The notes beneath the pieces are model-generated. The model searched no databases. It was not told where the DNA came from and saw only the letters and a program-made list of their open reading frames with translations. The translations under genes were made by a program, and so were the position numbers. DNA of 64,000 bases from Cyanophora paradoxa (Eukaryota; Glaucocystophyceae; Cyanophorales; Cyanophoraceae): positions 310,001 through 374,000 of the forward strand of contig QPMI01000494.1 in the NCBI GenBank assembly GCA_004431415.1. Reading direction: 5' to 3'. Shown here one piece after another: positions 1 to 10,037 of this stretch. Each line of letters begins with the position of its first letter. The stretch's first letter is position 1.

Positions 1-2830
1 AACTCGCGGAGGCGATTTCAGTGTTCACCGTATTCCATTTTCTTATATAATTTTAACTTGTCGGGAAGAGGCATCGTCCCAAGAGGTTTGTTTTCGATCT
101 GTTTTCGATCCTTGATCGTGGTCCTTGAGAATGTTCTCATTTCATCGTATATTTAAATTTTCCAAAACGTGTCCGAGCGAGGAGCCGGGAGCACGGGTGT
201 ATCGGTGGGGCCTTGCATCGTATCGGACCGGTACCCCCGGTGGAGGGAAGAAGGGGGACGGGGGGTACGTATACGTCGCTGACAGGCATTGGCACGGCGG
301 CCTTGCTCACTCTCGACATTAATTATATATGTAATTAATATTTGTTCCAATTGGATCAGCGCCCCGCCGGCGCCGGCGCCGCCCCCACATATTTAGCGAC
401 CCATGCATGCGTCGACCCAGACCATCGGACCGGAGCGGCGCCGCAGCGCGCGCGCCGGGGCGCCAGGGCCAGGGCTAGGTGCCAGTCATACATATACATA
501 TGCATGCACACCTGCGAAGCACCCCCCTCCTCCCCCCCTCCCGCCCTCCCATCCGCCCGCCATCCCCCGCCCCTTCCCGCCTCCCCTCCCCCATAGCTAG
601 ACGCCCCCCCCCCCCCCCCCCCCCGCCAACCCTCCCCCCCCCCCCTTCCCGGCCCCGTCGACGTCCCTCTGTCTGCTTTACCGGCTCTGTCTGCTTCACT
701 CTGCTTCGATTCAAACGTTGAATTATGAGATCGTTTTCGGCCTTGGGGAAAGGAGAGGCCCTTAGGTCTGTTGGTCACTTGTCACAAAATTTTAGAAAGC
801 GAAATTCGTATATCTGAAGACACCTACTACCCCATTTTAGACTCTGGGGAGCACGATGGTCCGGCCCGTTTTCCTATGAGAGGCCTCTAATGGGCAGTAA
901 CAGCACGTCGAAAAGCACAGAAAAGCATTTTCCCGGAAAAAAATAGAAAGCGCAAATCACATTGGCCTTCCAAGTCGAAATTTGAAAATTATTAATTTGA
1001 AGAGACCGCACCCCATTCGCTAGGAAATAGTTTCCAAATTAACGGAGAGCCACGTGGCCGGCCAGCAAATTTGTATGAGTCAGGGTCGTTGTCACAGTGT
1101 GTGCCACGAGGTGGGTTTTAAATATACTTGATGCGTTAGTTGAAAGATTATCAAAATAAACAATTTAAACAGAGCCTTATTACTACGAATTACATTCAAA
1201 TGATTCATAGATAATTATCAACCACCTCCAAAAAGCGCCGAAAGTCGTTTTCATTCAGCTGAGACGACCAATGGGCCCCTCGGGGCCTGTACTCGGTACA
1301 ACTGCGGCCGATTGGGCCCCGCATCGATATCGATATCTGTACCCTTGCGGCACAACTCTGTACCCTCTCACTTGAGTGTGTACCCTTGCCGAGTATACGT
1401 AGACCCCTCTGTTTCTCCTCCCCCCTCCCCCGTAACCGCGCGCGGTTGCGGGCCCCCGTTAAAAAACAAAGAGCTGCCACCCTCACGCCTTGAAGCCCCA
1501 AGACCCAAGGCCACTCCTGCTACGCAGGGACTCGCTTGTCATCACTTCTTCCAATGCTCTCCTCGCTGTCCCCTTCTTGGGGCCGGGTCCTCTGCGGTTC
1601 GGCCCCTGGATGAACAACGAAGGATCGGCTTCTGCGTCGAGCGGATCGCGAAACAACAAATTGAATAACCCTCTGGCAAGAAAATGTGCAATGCGATAGA
1701 ATAGAAGATTTCCTCTGTGATTTCTGCCGGCCATGGGACAGGCCCGCGGCCGCGCGCGACCGCCCGGCCCCGCCTCAAGCTTTCTTGAATATCTGGATCC
1801 GAAAGCCGCGGCCGAGGCCTAGACGGAGACAATACGTCTAAAGATAGAACTGAGGTATCCGTAAAGTGCACGTGTCAAGTCGAGAGATGCGCCTACTGGT
1901 TACGCCGTGCCGGGAACCTATCAGCCATCGCGGCCGAGTATAGCTAGAGCCACCCAGGAAAGTGCGCGTGCGCTAGATCGGAATTCGATTGCATATAGAT
2001 AATTTATACAAAGCCTGTCTAGCGCCCCGTGTGCCCCGCCGCCCTCCAGCGCCCCGCCCCCGTCGCCCCCCGGCGCCCCGGCGCCCCTCCGCCCCCGTCG
2101 CCCTCCCCCCCCCCCCCCCCCCCCCCCCACCCCCCACCCCCGCCCTCCTCGCCCGGCGCCCCGGCGCCCCCAGTGCCCGCCCGTCACCCCCAGCGCTCCG
2201 CCACCCTCTTAGCGCCCCACCCCGTCGCCCCTCTTCCTCCCCCCCCCCCCCTCCGCCGCCCCCAGCGCCCCGCCCCGTCGCCTTCTAGCGCCCCACCCAG
2301 TCGCTCTCCAGCGCCCCGCCCCCTCGCCCTCCAGTGCCCCGCCCCCGTCGCCCCCAGCTCCCCGCCGCCCCCGCGCCCCGCCGCCCCCAGCGCCCCGGCA
2401 GGGGCGAAGTACATAAATGACGGGCGGGGGCCCGGGGCGGCCTTGCTCTCTTTCGACATAAATACGTGAAATCAGCGCTCCGCCCCCCCCCCCTCCCCCC
2501 CCCCCCCCATATTCAAGCTCGTTCTCTCCAAATGGCGCCGCGCGGTGGGCCGGCTTTCGATCATCATCGGATACAGAAAACATATTGGTATATACATAAC
2601 TACATGCTTCACTATGGGCTTACATAAAGAATTAAAAAATCACAAGCAGCGCTTAAGCTTGCGGTAGCAGCGCTAGCGCTGCGATGCACTGATCGGCGTT
2701 GTCCCATATTAATCGTCAATTCGAATTCACTCCGACTCGGCAAACACAGTCTCGGAAACCATCTGCGGCGCACCGAGCGTTTAGAGACCTTGTTTAGAAA
2801 CCTTGCGCGCGGCTGCCCAGACTGCTAGCG
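1..2830. other. Gene-poor low-complexity stretch
   Basis: No reading frame here looks like protein. The longer ones are Pro/Arg/Gly artefacts of C-runs and C/G-rich tracts at about 530-655, 2030-2400 and 2485-2510. The stretch 780-1200 is AT-richer and unstructured. No splice-bounded exon could be supported. It may hold the 3' flank of gene A (minus strand, ending at 2831) and intergenic repeat. Confidence 0.6.
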
Positions 2831-5178
2831 CTAGGATCGAGACGCTGAGAGACGGGTCCGGGCGTCCGGGCGCATGCGCACGGGGGCGAGCGCGCTCTCG
2901 AGCTCCGCGAGGACGTCGGCATTAAGGGCCTCCAGCTCGGCCTCGTACTCGGCCTGCGCGCCAAGGTTTATCGCCGCCACTCACCTATATATAATTGATT
3001 AACATCAAGTAGAGATAACCTCCTGCGCGTCCTCGGCCATGGCCACCTGGACCTCGTCGTCCAGGTGCGAGCCCGGCTTCGCGACGCAGGTCGCGCCCGT
3101 CTTATTGTTTTTGAAACCGAGGCCCGAGCTCCAGCACGCGCTGCGAATATATACGCGGTAATTATGTAATAAGAGAGAACAGTAATTATGTAAATCGATG
3201 CTATTGCTCTTGGGACTCTAATTCAGCTAACGTCACGTAATCAACGAAGAACGGCGCCGGCGTCGCGCTCACTTCCTGTGGTAGGTCCCAGTCAAGGCAG
3301 TGGTGCAGCTGCGGATCTTCATGGTCAGCATTTCAAGTTTTGCCCGACAACTTCTGGGGCAATTGAAATCGCGATCTTCTCTGCGATTAATATTGCGAGC
3401 GCTTACGTCTTGTCTGAGTAGCACGTGCCGCAATTCGCGTCGTTGTTGACGATCTTCCCGTCGGCTTCCATCTGGTAAGAGCAGCCCTCCACGCCATACG
3501 TAACGGTCTGGTTCGAATTCGCTCCTCCGGCCGCGGTCGACGTGGCAGTCGTGTTCGCTTGCTTCCCGTTAATGCAGGACCTGATTAAGGACGGGGCCGG
3601 GGGAAGCGTTTCATAGCCATCAGATAGTGTCGACGTACGAATCGCGATATCGATTGCAAACTCGCGCCGGGCCGGGGACGCACTGCCCCGTGCTGTCGGT
3701 GAATGTTCCGAGGATGTCGCCCTGTGTCAAGACTCTTGTCAATTGCAACGTAATGACGTCCGGATCCGACCTTGAGAATTCACAGCGATCATGATCGGCC
3801 ATCAGTTTGCGCACGGTAGCATTGAATCCGGAGTAGCAATTGAAGACGGGCGCGTTGTATGTGAGGTCGCTGGTAGTGTAGGTCGAACTGTTCCCTTTCT
3901 GGAAAACGGTCGACTTTCCCCCAAGCTTCCAGCAATCCCTGCAATCAATTTGGCGACCTCATGATCAGTGATAAGCCTGGCAGAACTCGTTCGTTCCTGT
4001 CATATTAATGAAATTAATATCAATACTAGTACTGGTCGCGCACGAGCTTGTCGAGACGATGCCAAGGCTGGCCCCAGTACCGTTGTAATCGGTGTAGCAT
4101 GGGCCCTGATCGTGACAGAGGCACGCGTCAGTCCGTATACATGTTCACGCGTGAAAGTGAAATTCAAAGCGATGGCAACATATCACTTTGTCCGAGATTC
4201 ATTATTTATAGAGGCGGAATCAGCGAGTCCCGGAGCCCGAGATAATTTATTTTAGTTGCAATCGCAGGCGCCGGCGCGGCCGCCGCGCTCGAGCTCGCCT
4301 TCGAAAATTGGTTGAAACACATTGCGCTGTTGTAGGCCCCCGTCGCGGAATTGAATATTTGCATCGTGTACGATAATGAAGTCGAATCCGATTGGCAGGT
4401 CCTGTGCACATGTAAATTTGAGAATGACCCATTGCAAGGTATTATCATATTATGGCCTTGGAGAGGCTTGTATATTTATCAATTCAAATGTGTGCACGTG
4501 CTGGCGATTGCATCCGTGCCGGGCACGGTGGCGAGCTTGCCGTTCCAGGCCTTGGCCGAATCGGTGTTAGAACAACTGTAGACAATCGCAAAGAAGATTC
4601 ATCAGCCAGCTGAACTCGCACACACGAGTACTGTGCGGAGCACGCGCTGGCCATGGCGCGTTTCACCCGTAGTAATCAAAGCAAGTGTACAGAGTCTTGT
4701 TGTAGTAGTTCGTCGTAGTGGAAGTGGACCCCGATGCTGTCGTGTATGTCTTTATCTCCTTAAGAGTTTCGCCTGCTTTGCGATCAGCAGCGTTGAACGG
4801 TGCATCATGATCATGTCATGTACAGCATGCGCGCGCAGTAGGGCGTGAAATTGAATTTTTCGAAGCTTCAAGGCTTCAGACTAGTAAAAGTCTCATTCTC
4901 ATTTACGTATATATACTTACCGCCCAGCCCGCCGTTTCCCGTACTCTCGAAGCACTGGCGCGTGCTGGAGTTGCAGCAGTCGAAGTCAGCCTGACAGCTG
5001 GAGGCCTAGGGCGGCGTGCGAGCGGGGACCGGGCCCGGGGCGCACGCATCGGCGACTGTCTGGGCGGTCTCGGTGAGAGTTCCCAGAGAGTTCCAAGTCC
5101 CTGACACCGGCGTCCAGGTGCCGGACGCGTTCTTCGTGTTTCCATCAAAGCACTCGAACGTGGCGGTGGTGGAGCTCA
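2831..5178 (-). CDS. Cys/Asn/Thr-rich probable extracellular protein (gene A, 5' end uncertain)
   Basis: I do not recognise this family. Minus-strand exons read well at about 5178-5030, 4990-4921, 4772-4667, 4575-4498, 4401-4337, 4118-3968, 3925-3670, 3575-3413, 3326-3272, 3130-3026 and 2950-2831 (stop CTA at 2831-2833). They encode loosely repeated segments with spaced cysteines and many N-x-S/T sites (for example NSSTRQC, CFDYYG, PCYTDYNGTG, FNCYSGFNATV, CGTCYSDKT), which suggests a disulfide-bonded, N-glycosylated secreted or surface protein. The C-terminus (AEYEAELEALNADVLAEL) turns helical. Two junctions need a GC donor (AAG|GCGAGC near 4337 and probably CAG|GCTTAT near 3968), and one intron (5029-4991) would be only 39 nt. 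The first exon with a signal peptide was not found, so the ATG at 5178 may be internal. Confidence 0.6.
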
Positions 5179-5229
5179 TTGATGGAAGGCTTATTTCCAA
5201 GTTTCAATCTCAACTGGGTCGACACTGAC

Positions 5230-6602
5230 ATCGCAGAAAGTCGATTAGCCGATATTTACTCAGCGCGCTGCGCAAACACGCGCGCATCGACATCGCCGAG
5301 TCGGTATACGTACCTATAGCTAGGCCCGACACACCGAATATATATATTAATGAGAACTTCGGACGATCGGAGGCCGCGTCGGCACTGCGGATGCGGCAAC
5401 TTATGCAAGCCTGCCGGGCTCGGAATTCCAAAGCTCAACGGCTTATAAGTTATAACTGAACGAAAACAGCCGGGCACTGCGGCCCGGCGGGCCGCTTCCG
5501 GCGCACCACGCGTACGTACCGTAGTACACCGCGGTACGCGTGGCCGATGTGCGTTGCGGTGATCTATAACCTGCAGGCCTGCGCATGCCATGGCCACGCT
5601 CTCTGATCATGCGGGCCTGATCATGACGTCGACCGTGACTGCGGCTCCGGGGCTCGCCGACTCGGCCAGGCTGCTCCTGCGCATGCCGCGTACACGTGTA
5701 CGCGCTGCAGGCTCTTTGCAATTCTGTTTTTTTCGTGTTGTGGCTCTTTGCGTTCTTGTTTTTGCTTTTTTGCTTTTAGGCTTTTTTTCATGATGAGCAC
5801 GTTCCAATTATTCATCACCCATAAGAATGATTGCCCATTCACATGTCAGTCGAACTGTCAGATACCACATCATACCAGGCGGCGGGCGCCCGGCCCGGCG
5901 GCCGGCGCCGGCGGCGCCCGGCGCCGGCGCCTTGGGCGGCTGTTGGCCCAGTGTTGGGCGGCTGTTGGCCCAGAGTCCAGAGTCCCACACTAGTTGGCGA
6001 GTCCCGCCCAGTGTTGGGCCTACTAGTAGTTCAACGGTTGGCCCGGCGCCGGCGCGGGCGCCGGCCGGGGCAGCGGCGCCGCGGCGGGGCCGCCGGGCCA
6101 CCAGGCCAAGGGTCGGAACGAAGCGAAGAATGGTCTGATTTCATAGAATACTCACTAGTACATATACAAGTAAATACGTGCCCTAATTAACGAGAGGAGG
6201 CTCCCGGGTACGTAGCGCCCCGGCTAGGGCCCGGCGGGGCCGGGCCCGGGGCCGGGGGCGGGCGGTCTTTGATCTTGGCTCTACAAAGAAGCGGGGAATG
6301 TATTTCAAAGATTTCCTAGAGCGAGGGAGGTCGGGAGAGGGGCCAGGGCCAGCCCCGGCTAGGGCCCGGCGGGGTGCGGGGCGGGGTGCGGGGCCGGGGC
6401 CGGGGCCGGGGCCGGGGGCGGGCCCCGGGAGGCGGGCGGCGCGGAGCTCGAGGCCGTCGAACAGCTCCCAGCAGGCCGCGTCGACGGCGGCGTAACTAAG
6501 GAAAGAATAACTAAGGGTATGCCCCATCGGCCCGGCGGACCTTGGCCGCCCTAATAAAATTAACTCTATATATAACCTTCACCCGTACCTAGGCCTGACA
6601 GC
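5230..6602. other. Intergenic, C/G palindromes and a relic of gene E's last exon
   Basis: No supportable gene. At 5930-6030 a short unit around TGTTGGGCGGCTGTTGGCCC recurs in both orientations. From about 6030 the sequence matches 25815 onward (segmental duplication). At 6440-6495 there is a partial copy of the end of gene E's last exon (the block coding AAVDAACWELFDG), embedded in GGGGCC-rich DNA. It has no intact context and is a relic. Confidence 0.5.
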
Positions 6603-7283
6603 CTAGTTTGTTTGTGATATTTCATAGATTTCCCCCAGGCCGTCGAAGAGCTCCCAGCAGGCCGCGTCGACGGCGGCGGCGACCTCCCCGCCCCCGCCCC
6701 GCTGCTGCACCCAGTTCACCGAGGCCAGCATCTGCGGCAACGTCGACGTCAGCTGGAACAGAAGTACAGTGCTCGTCTTGTTAAAGCTCGCGAGGATGGT
6801 TAAGCTTGTCTTGCCCAACTAATAATTAAAGTGTGATTATATAACGCTTAAGCCAAAACTGAGCTAAACTCACCATGCGGTAGTCGACGGGGAGGTCGAC
6901 GGCCTTGGGGTCCGCGATCCAGACGGGGAATTTGGGGAGGCGCAGCTGGTGGTGCGCGTACTGCAGCTCGTCGTCCCCTGCCGCGCGATCAAATCTAGGG
7001 GGGGGAGGGTGGGGGGGGGTACGGACAGTTCTTGGAGGCGACGTAGGCGGGGGAGAGGAAGAAGAGGAAGGCGCGGCAGAGGTTCATCGCCTCCTGCGAG
7101 CCCTCATTGGTCGACGGAGACGATTCAGTTGGGAGGGGGGGTACATGGCGCACGCCGATCTTGGCCATCCAGCGCTGGCCGGCCTTCAGCTCGCGGTCGA
7201 CCCTGCGAGGAGCGGACGCTCAGCGGCGCAAAAAGGCGTGGCGGGGCGTGGCGGGGCGTGGCCGGGGCCGGGGGAGGGGGCGT

Positions 7284-7324
<41 letters not shown>

Positions 7325-8145
7325 CGGCGCGCCAGACAGCGAAGCCGGCGGCCTCGAGGGCGTCGGCGTACAGGAAGACGACCGCCGCGTCCGCGTGCGC
7401 GTAGCTGCGCTCGCGCTCAACGGTCGGAGGGCTCGTTTCATGAGGGCCCAGCACCTTAGGAAAAGGTCCCAGCGCTTGCCGTCGGCGGCGGCGGCGGCGG
7501 GGCCCGGGGAGCCGTGGCGGGGCGGCGGGGCGGCGGGGGCGGCCAGCGCCGCCGCCTCGGAGAGGATGCGGTGGCGGGCGCCTGCGTGGGCCACGCCCAT
7601 CTCCCGCAGCGCCCCGTCCGTTAGGGCGAGCAGCGCCGGGCCGTCCGTGTACGAAAACGCCGGCGCGAACCTGCGGCCGCGCGCTCAGGTGAGCGGGCGG
7701 GCGGCGTAGGCGTAGGCGGGTGGCGGGAGCTCTAAACTAAAGAATCGCTAAAGTATCGTACGCCCAGGTGAGCGGGCGGGCGGGCGGGCGGCGGGGGCGG
7801 CGGGGGCTGCGCGCGCACTCGGCGAGGGGTCCCCGCGAGCGGATCCACTCGACGACGTGCGCCTCCCTCCACTGCCGCACGTCCGCCTGCGGGGGGAGAG
7901 GCGGTGAGAGGGGCGGGTGGGTGGGAGGCGGGGGCCTGGGCGCACGGGGGCAGGGAGGGCGGCTCGGGAGGCTCGGGCGGCTCGGGGGCGGCGGCCGACG
8001 GCGGCGGCGGAGCGGGGGCGGTGCGGGAGGCTCGGCGGCGGGGCGGGCTCGGGGGGGGACGAGGCCGGCTCGACGAGGCGCTGCTCGCAGCTCGCGAGGG
8101 CGACCAGCAGACCCGACACGGGCCGCGCGTTGTCGGTCCACCTAG
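6030..8145. repeat. Segmental duplication, copy 1 (matches 25815-27970)
   Basis: From GTTGGCCCGGCGCC near 6032 to the fragment coding ARPVSGLLVALASC near 8085-8135, this stretch is collinear with 25815-27970, including introns, exon order and low-complexity tracts. Differences are mainly tract lengths and small indels. Gene E lies inside it. The distal end is a truncated piece of a BBS1 propeller exon that is intact only in copy 2, so copy 1 looks like the derived copy. Confidence 0.85.
6603..7886 (-). CDS. SAM-TIR protein (gene E)
   Basis: Exons in transcript order: 7886-~7811, 7670-7455, 7404-7333, 7202-7154, 7093-7027, 6977-6874 and 6752-6603 (stop TAG). The first two encode a SAM domain (ADVRQWREAHVVEWIRSRGP, then FSYTDGPALLALTDGALREM). 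The rest encode a TIR domain in the canonical order: WDLFLSYAHADAA (beta-A), LEAAGFAVW-VDRELKAGQRW, LCRAFLFFLSPAYVASKN, WDDELQYAHHQLRLPKFPVW. The Glu of the DELQYA segment sits where TIR NADases keep their catalytic Glu, so NAD cleavage is plausible, while SAM would drive oligomerisation. Exon phases agree throughout. The junctions after 7811 and 7333 need GC donors. No upstream ATG is clear. A proline-rich linker leads toward gene D, and a D-E fusion transcript cannot be excluded. Confidence 0.8.
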
Positions 8146-9020
8146 GAGGAGGAGGGTGAGCTAGTGGCCATATGCATGCTCGGCGTCGCGCGCGAGAGCT
8201 GCGGATGGAGGGGAGTGGATCAGGTGAAGAAGAGGGGAGGGGGCGGGGGGGGGGGGAGGGGGGGGGGGGGGGCACGGACCCGCAGGAACGCGTTGCAGAG
8301 GATGAAGGACTGCCCCGCGATGATCGCCTGCGAGGGGGGTAAGCGAAAGAAAGCAGGTGGGGTGGAGGGGCGAAGGTGGGGTACGGGCCTCGACGGCAAC
8401 GAGTATGAACGCGCCGTTCTTGCACACGAGCACCTCCGACTGGAGGCAGCGCTCGATGGGGTACGTGTTGAACGTCGGGCTGCCCGCGGGTAAGAGACGG
8501 GAGGGGAGGGGTACACCTCAAGAAAGAGATGGGGTACCTGAAGACGGGGAGCTCGAAGAGGGGTAGGGCCGCCATGCCCTTGCTGAGGAGCCAGCCACGC
8601 ATCGAGTAGTCCGAGCAGTAGTCGCCAACCGGATCATGTACTGCGAAATGATTCGGAAAGGGAAGAAGGGGGGAGTAGACGGGGGGGTACCCCAGAAGGA
8701 TAGGGATTTGACGGAGGCCGAGTCGGGTACAGGGAGACGGTGAGACTCGAAAAGAAGGTTCTTCCCCGAGCGAATGAGGTTCTGGGGGGTATCGCGCGAT
8801 TTCAGCGATTTTTGAGAACTGCCTCCGCGCGGATTCGAACCTGGAGCCCCACGGCGACCATGACCTCCTTGACGGGGGTCTGCCAGTTCTGCGGGACGGG
8901 ACGCGGTCGGCTTCGGCGGGGACGGGTACGAGGGCGGCGGGGGCGGGGCGGGGCGGACCTGCGGGCGGGGTACGATGGCGACGGCGTTGTTGTCGGGGGC
9001 GATCCAGGACGCCTCCTGCG
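8142..9020 (-). CDS. Unidentified multi-exon protein (gene D, C-terminal part)
   Basis: Not recognised. Well-bounded minus-strand exons encode, in order, EASWIAPDNNAVAIVPRPQ (9020-8964), NWQTPVKEVMVAVGLQ (8890-8843), HDPVGDYCSDYSMRGWLLSK and on to ELPVF (8641-8537), PTFNTYPIERCLQSEVLV and on to FILVAVEA (8490-8390), and AIIAGQSFILCNAFLR (8330-8283). The reading is conserved-looking, with a hydrophobic FILVAVEAIIAGQSFIL stretch that could be one membrane segment or a buried core. The VEA junction uses a GC donor. A last exon (8200-8142) would end with SSPSSS and TAG. Alternatively, that TAG serves as an AG acceptor leading into the BBS1-derived fragment and SAM-TIR exons below. The 5' end, somewhere between 9020 and 9800, was not resolved. 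Confidence 0.5.
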
Positions 9021-9069
9021 GGGAAGAAAGATGAGCGGGAGAACAGGAAAGCAGACCATCCATAAGAAA

Positions 9070-10037
9070 AAGGAGGGGGGGTATCTAGTTGAAGTCGAGG
9101 CAAACCAGCCGCGGCGGGAGACGCGCAGGCGGCGGGTGATAAGGCGCCGGCCCCCTTACTCCCCGCGGCCGGCCGCCCGACGGCCAGTTCAGGACCGGCC
9201 AGGGGACAGCTGCAGCTGCAGCGCCCGGCGGGGCCGGGCTCCAGGGCTCGGCGCTGCGCGGGGGCCGGGACGACGGGCGCGGCGGGAGGTCGTCGCGGCC
9301 TGCGCGAGATCGAAAGCCGTGAGCCGCGGCGCGCCCGCCGGCGCTGAAGCTGACTGGGCGGGCGGGCGGGCGGGCGGCGTGAGGCGCCCTCGCGCCCGGC
9401 TCGGCGCGGCGAGGCGCGCTCGCGGGCGGCGAGCACGCTGCCGCGCGACACGCCGCCGCGCGAACCCCCGCTCCGGTACCGGTGCTCTCCGGCGCCCCGC
9501 GCGTGGACCAGCTCGCCCCTGCGCCGCGCGCCGGAGAAGGCGCTGAAGGCGGCCAGCGCCGGCTCCTCCCGCCGGCCGGCGCGGAGGCCGATGAATCGCT
9601 CACGGCACACGACTCAGCGGTCGGGCGCGGCAGCGATGAATCGGAGCTAAGCGTGAGCAATCGGAGTCGGCGAATGCGGAGAGAGCAGCGGTGGATCGCG
9701 GCGCGGGAGTTCCGGCGAAGTCGATCGTGAAGACGACCGACGAAAGAGACGTCCTGCAGCTGACTCGGGCAGTCAGCATTGCTCGGGCGGAGCGCAAGGG
9801 GCGAGGACGTGCGCACTGTGCATAGGGGGCCTGCACCGAAGTCCTACGAGCAAAGTCCTGCCAGATCGACTACAGATCGAAGGATTCCAATGGAAGGGCG
9901 CGATCATCGAAGTCGGAAGTCGATCCAGAGGGGTATACGTACGGATCCCCGGAAGGTCGAGCCGCTGAGCTCCGACTCGTCTCCGAGCAGATCGGGCGCG
10001 AGGGATATCGGCTGGGCTATAGCTAGCCGCAGCTTCG
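9070..10037. promoter_or_regulatory. Divergent intergenic region between gene D and gene B
   Basis: Gene D (or the D-E unit) is transcribed leftward and gene B rightward, so this roughly 1 kb GC-rich stretch should contain both promoters. It may also contain unresolved 5' exons of gene D. The long minus-strand frames are Arg/Ala/Pro-rich and unconvincing. No TATA box or clear motif cluster could be supported. Confidence 0.4.

Noticed and set aside
7282-7324. G-quadruplex or telomere-like element at the long G-run
   Set aside because: It is a plain homopolymer in an intron of a minus-strand gene (C-run in sense), with no telomeric unit. Its length may also be an assembly artefact.
7748-9610. 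A 620-codon open frame on the minus strand
   Set aside because: It crosses good splice-bounded exons of genes D and E in the wrong frame for most of its length and is Pro/Arg/Ala-rich, as expected from GC-rich DNA lacking stops.
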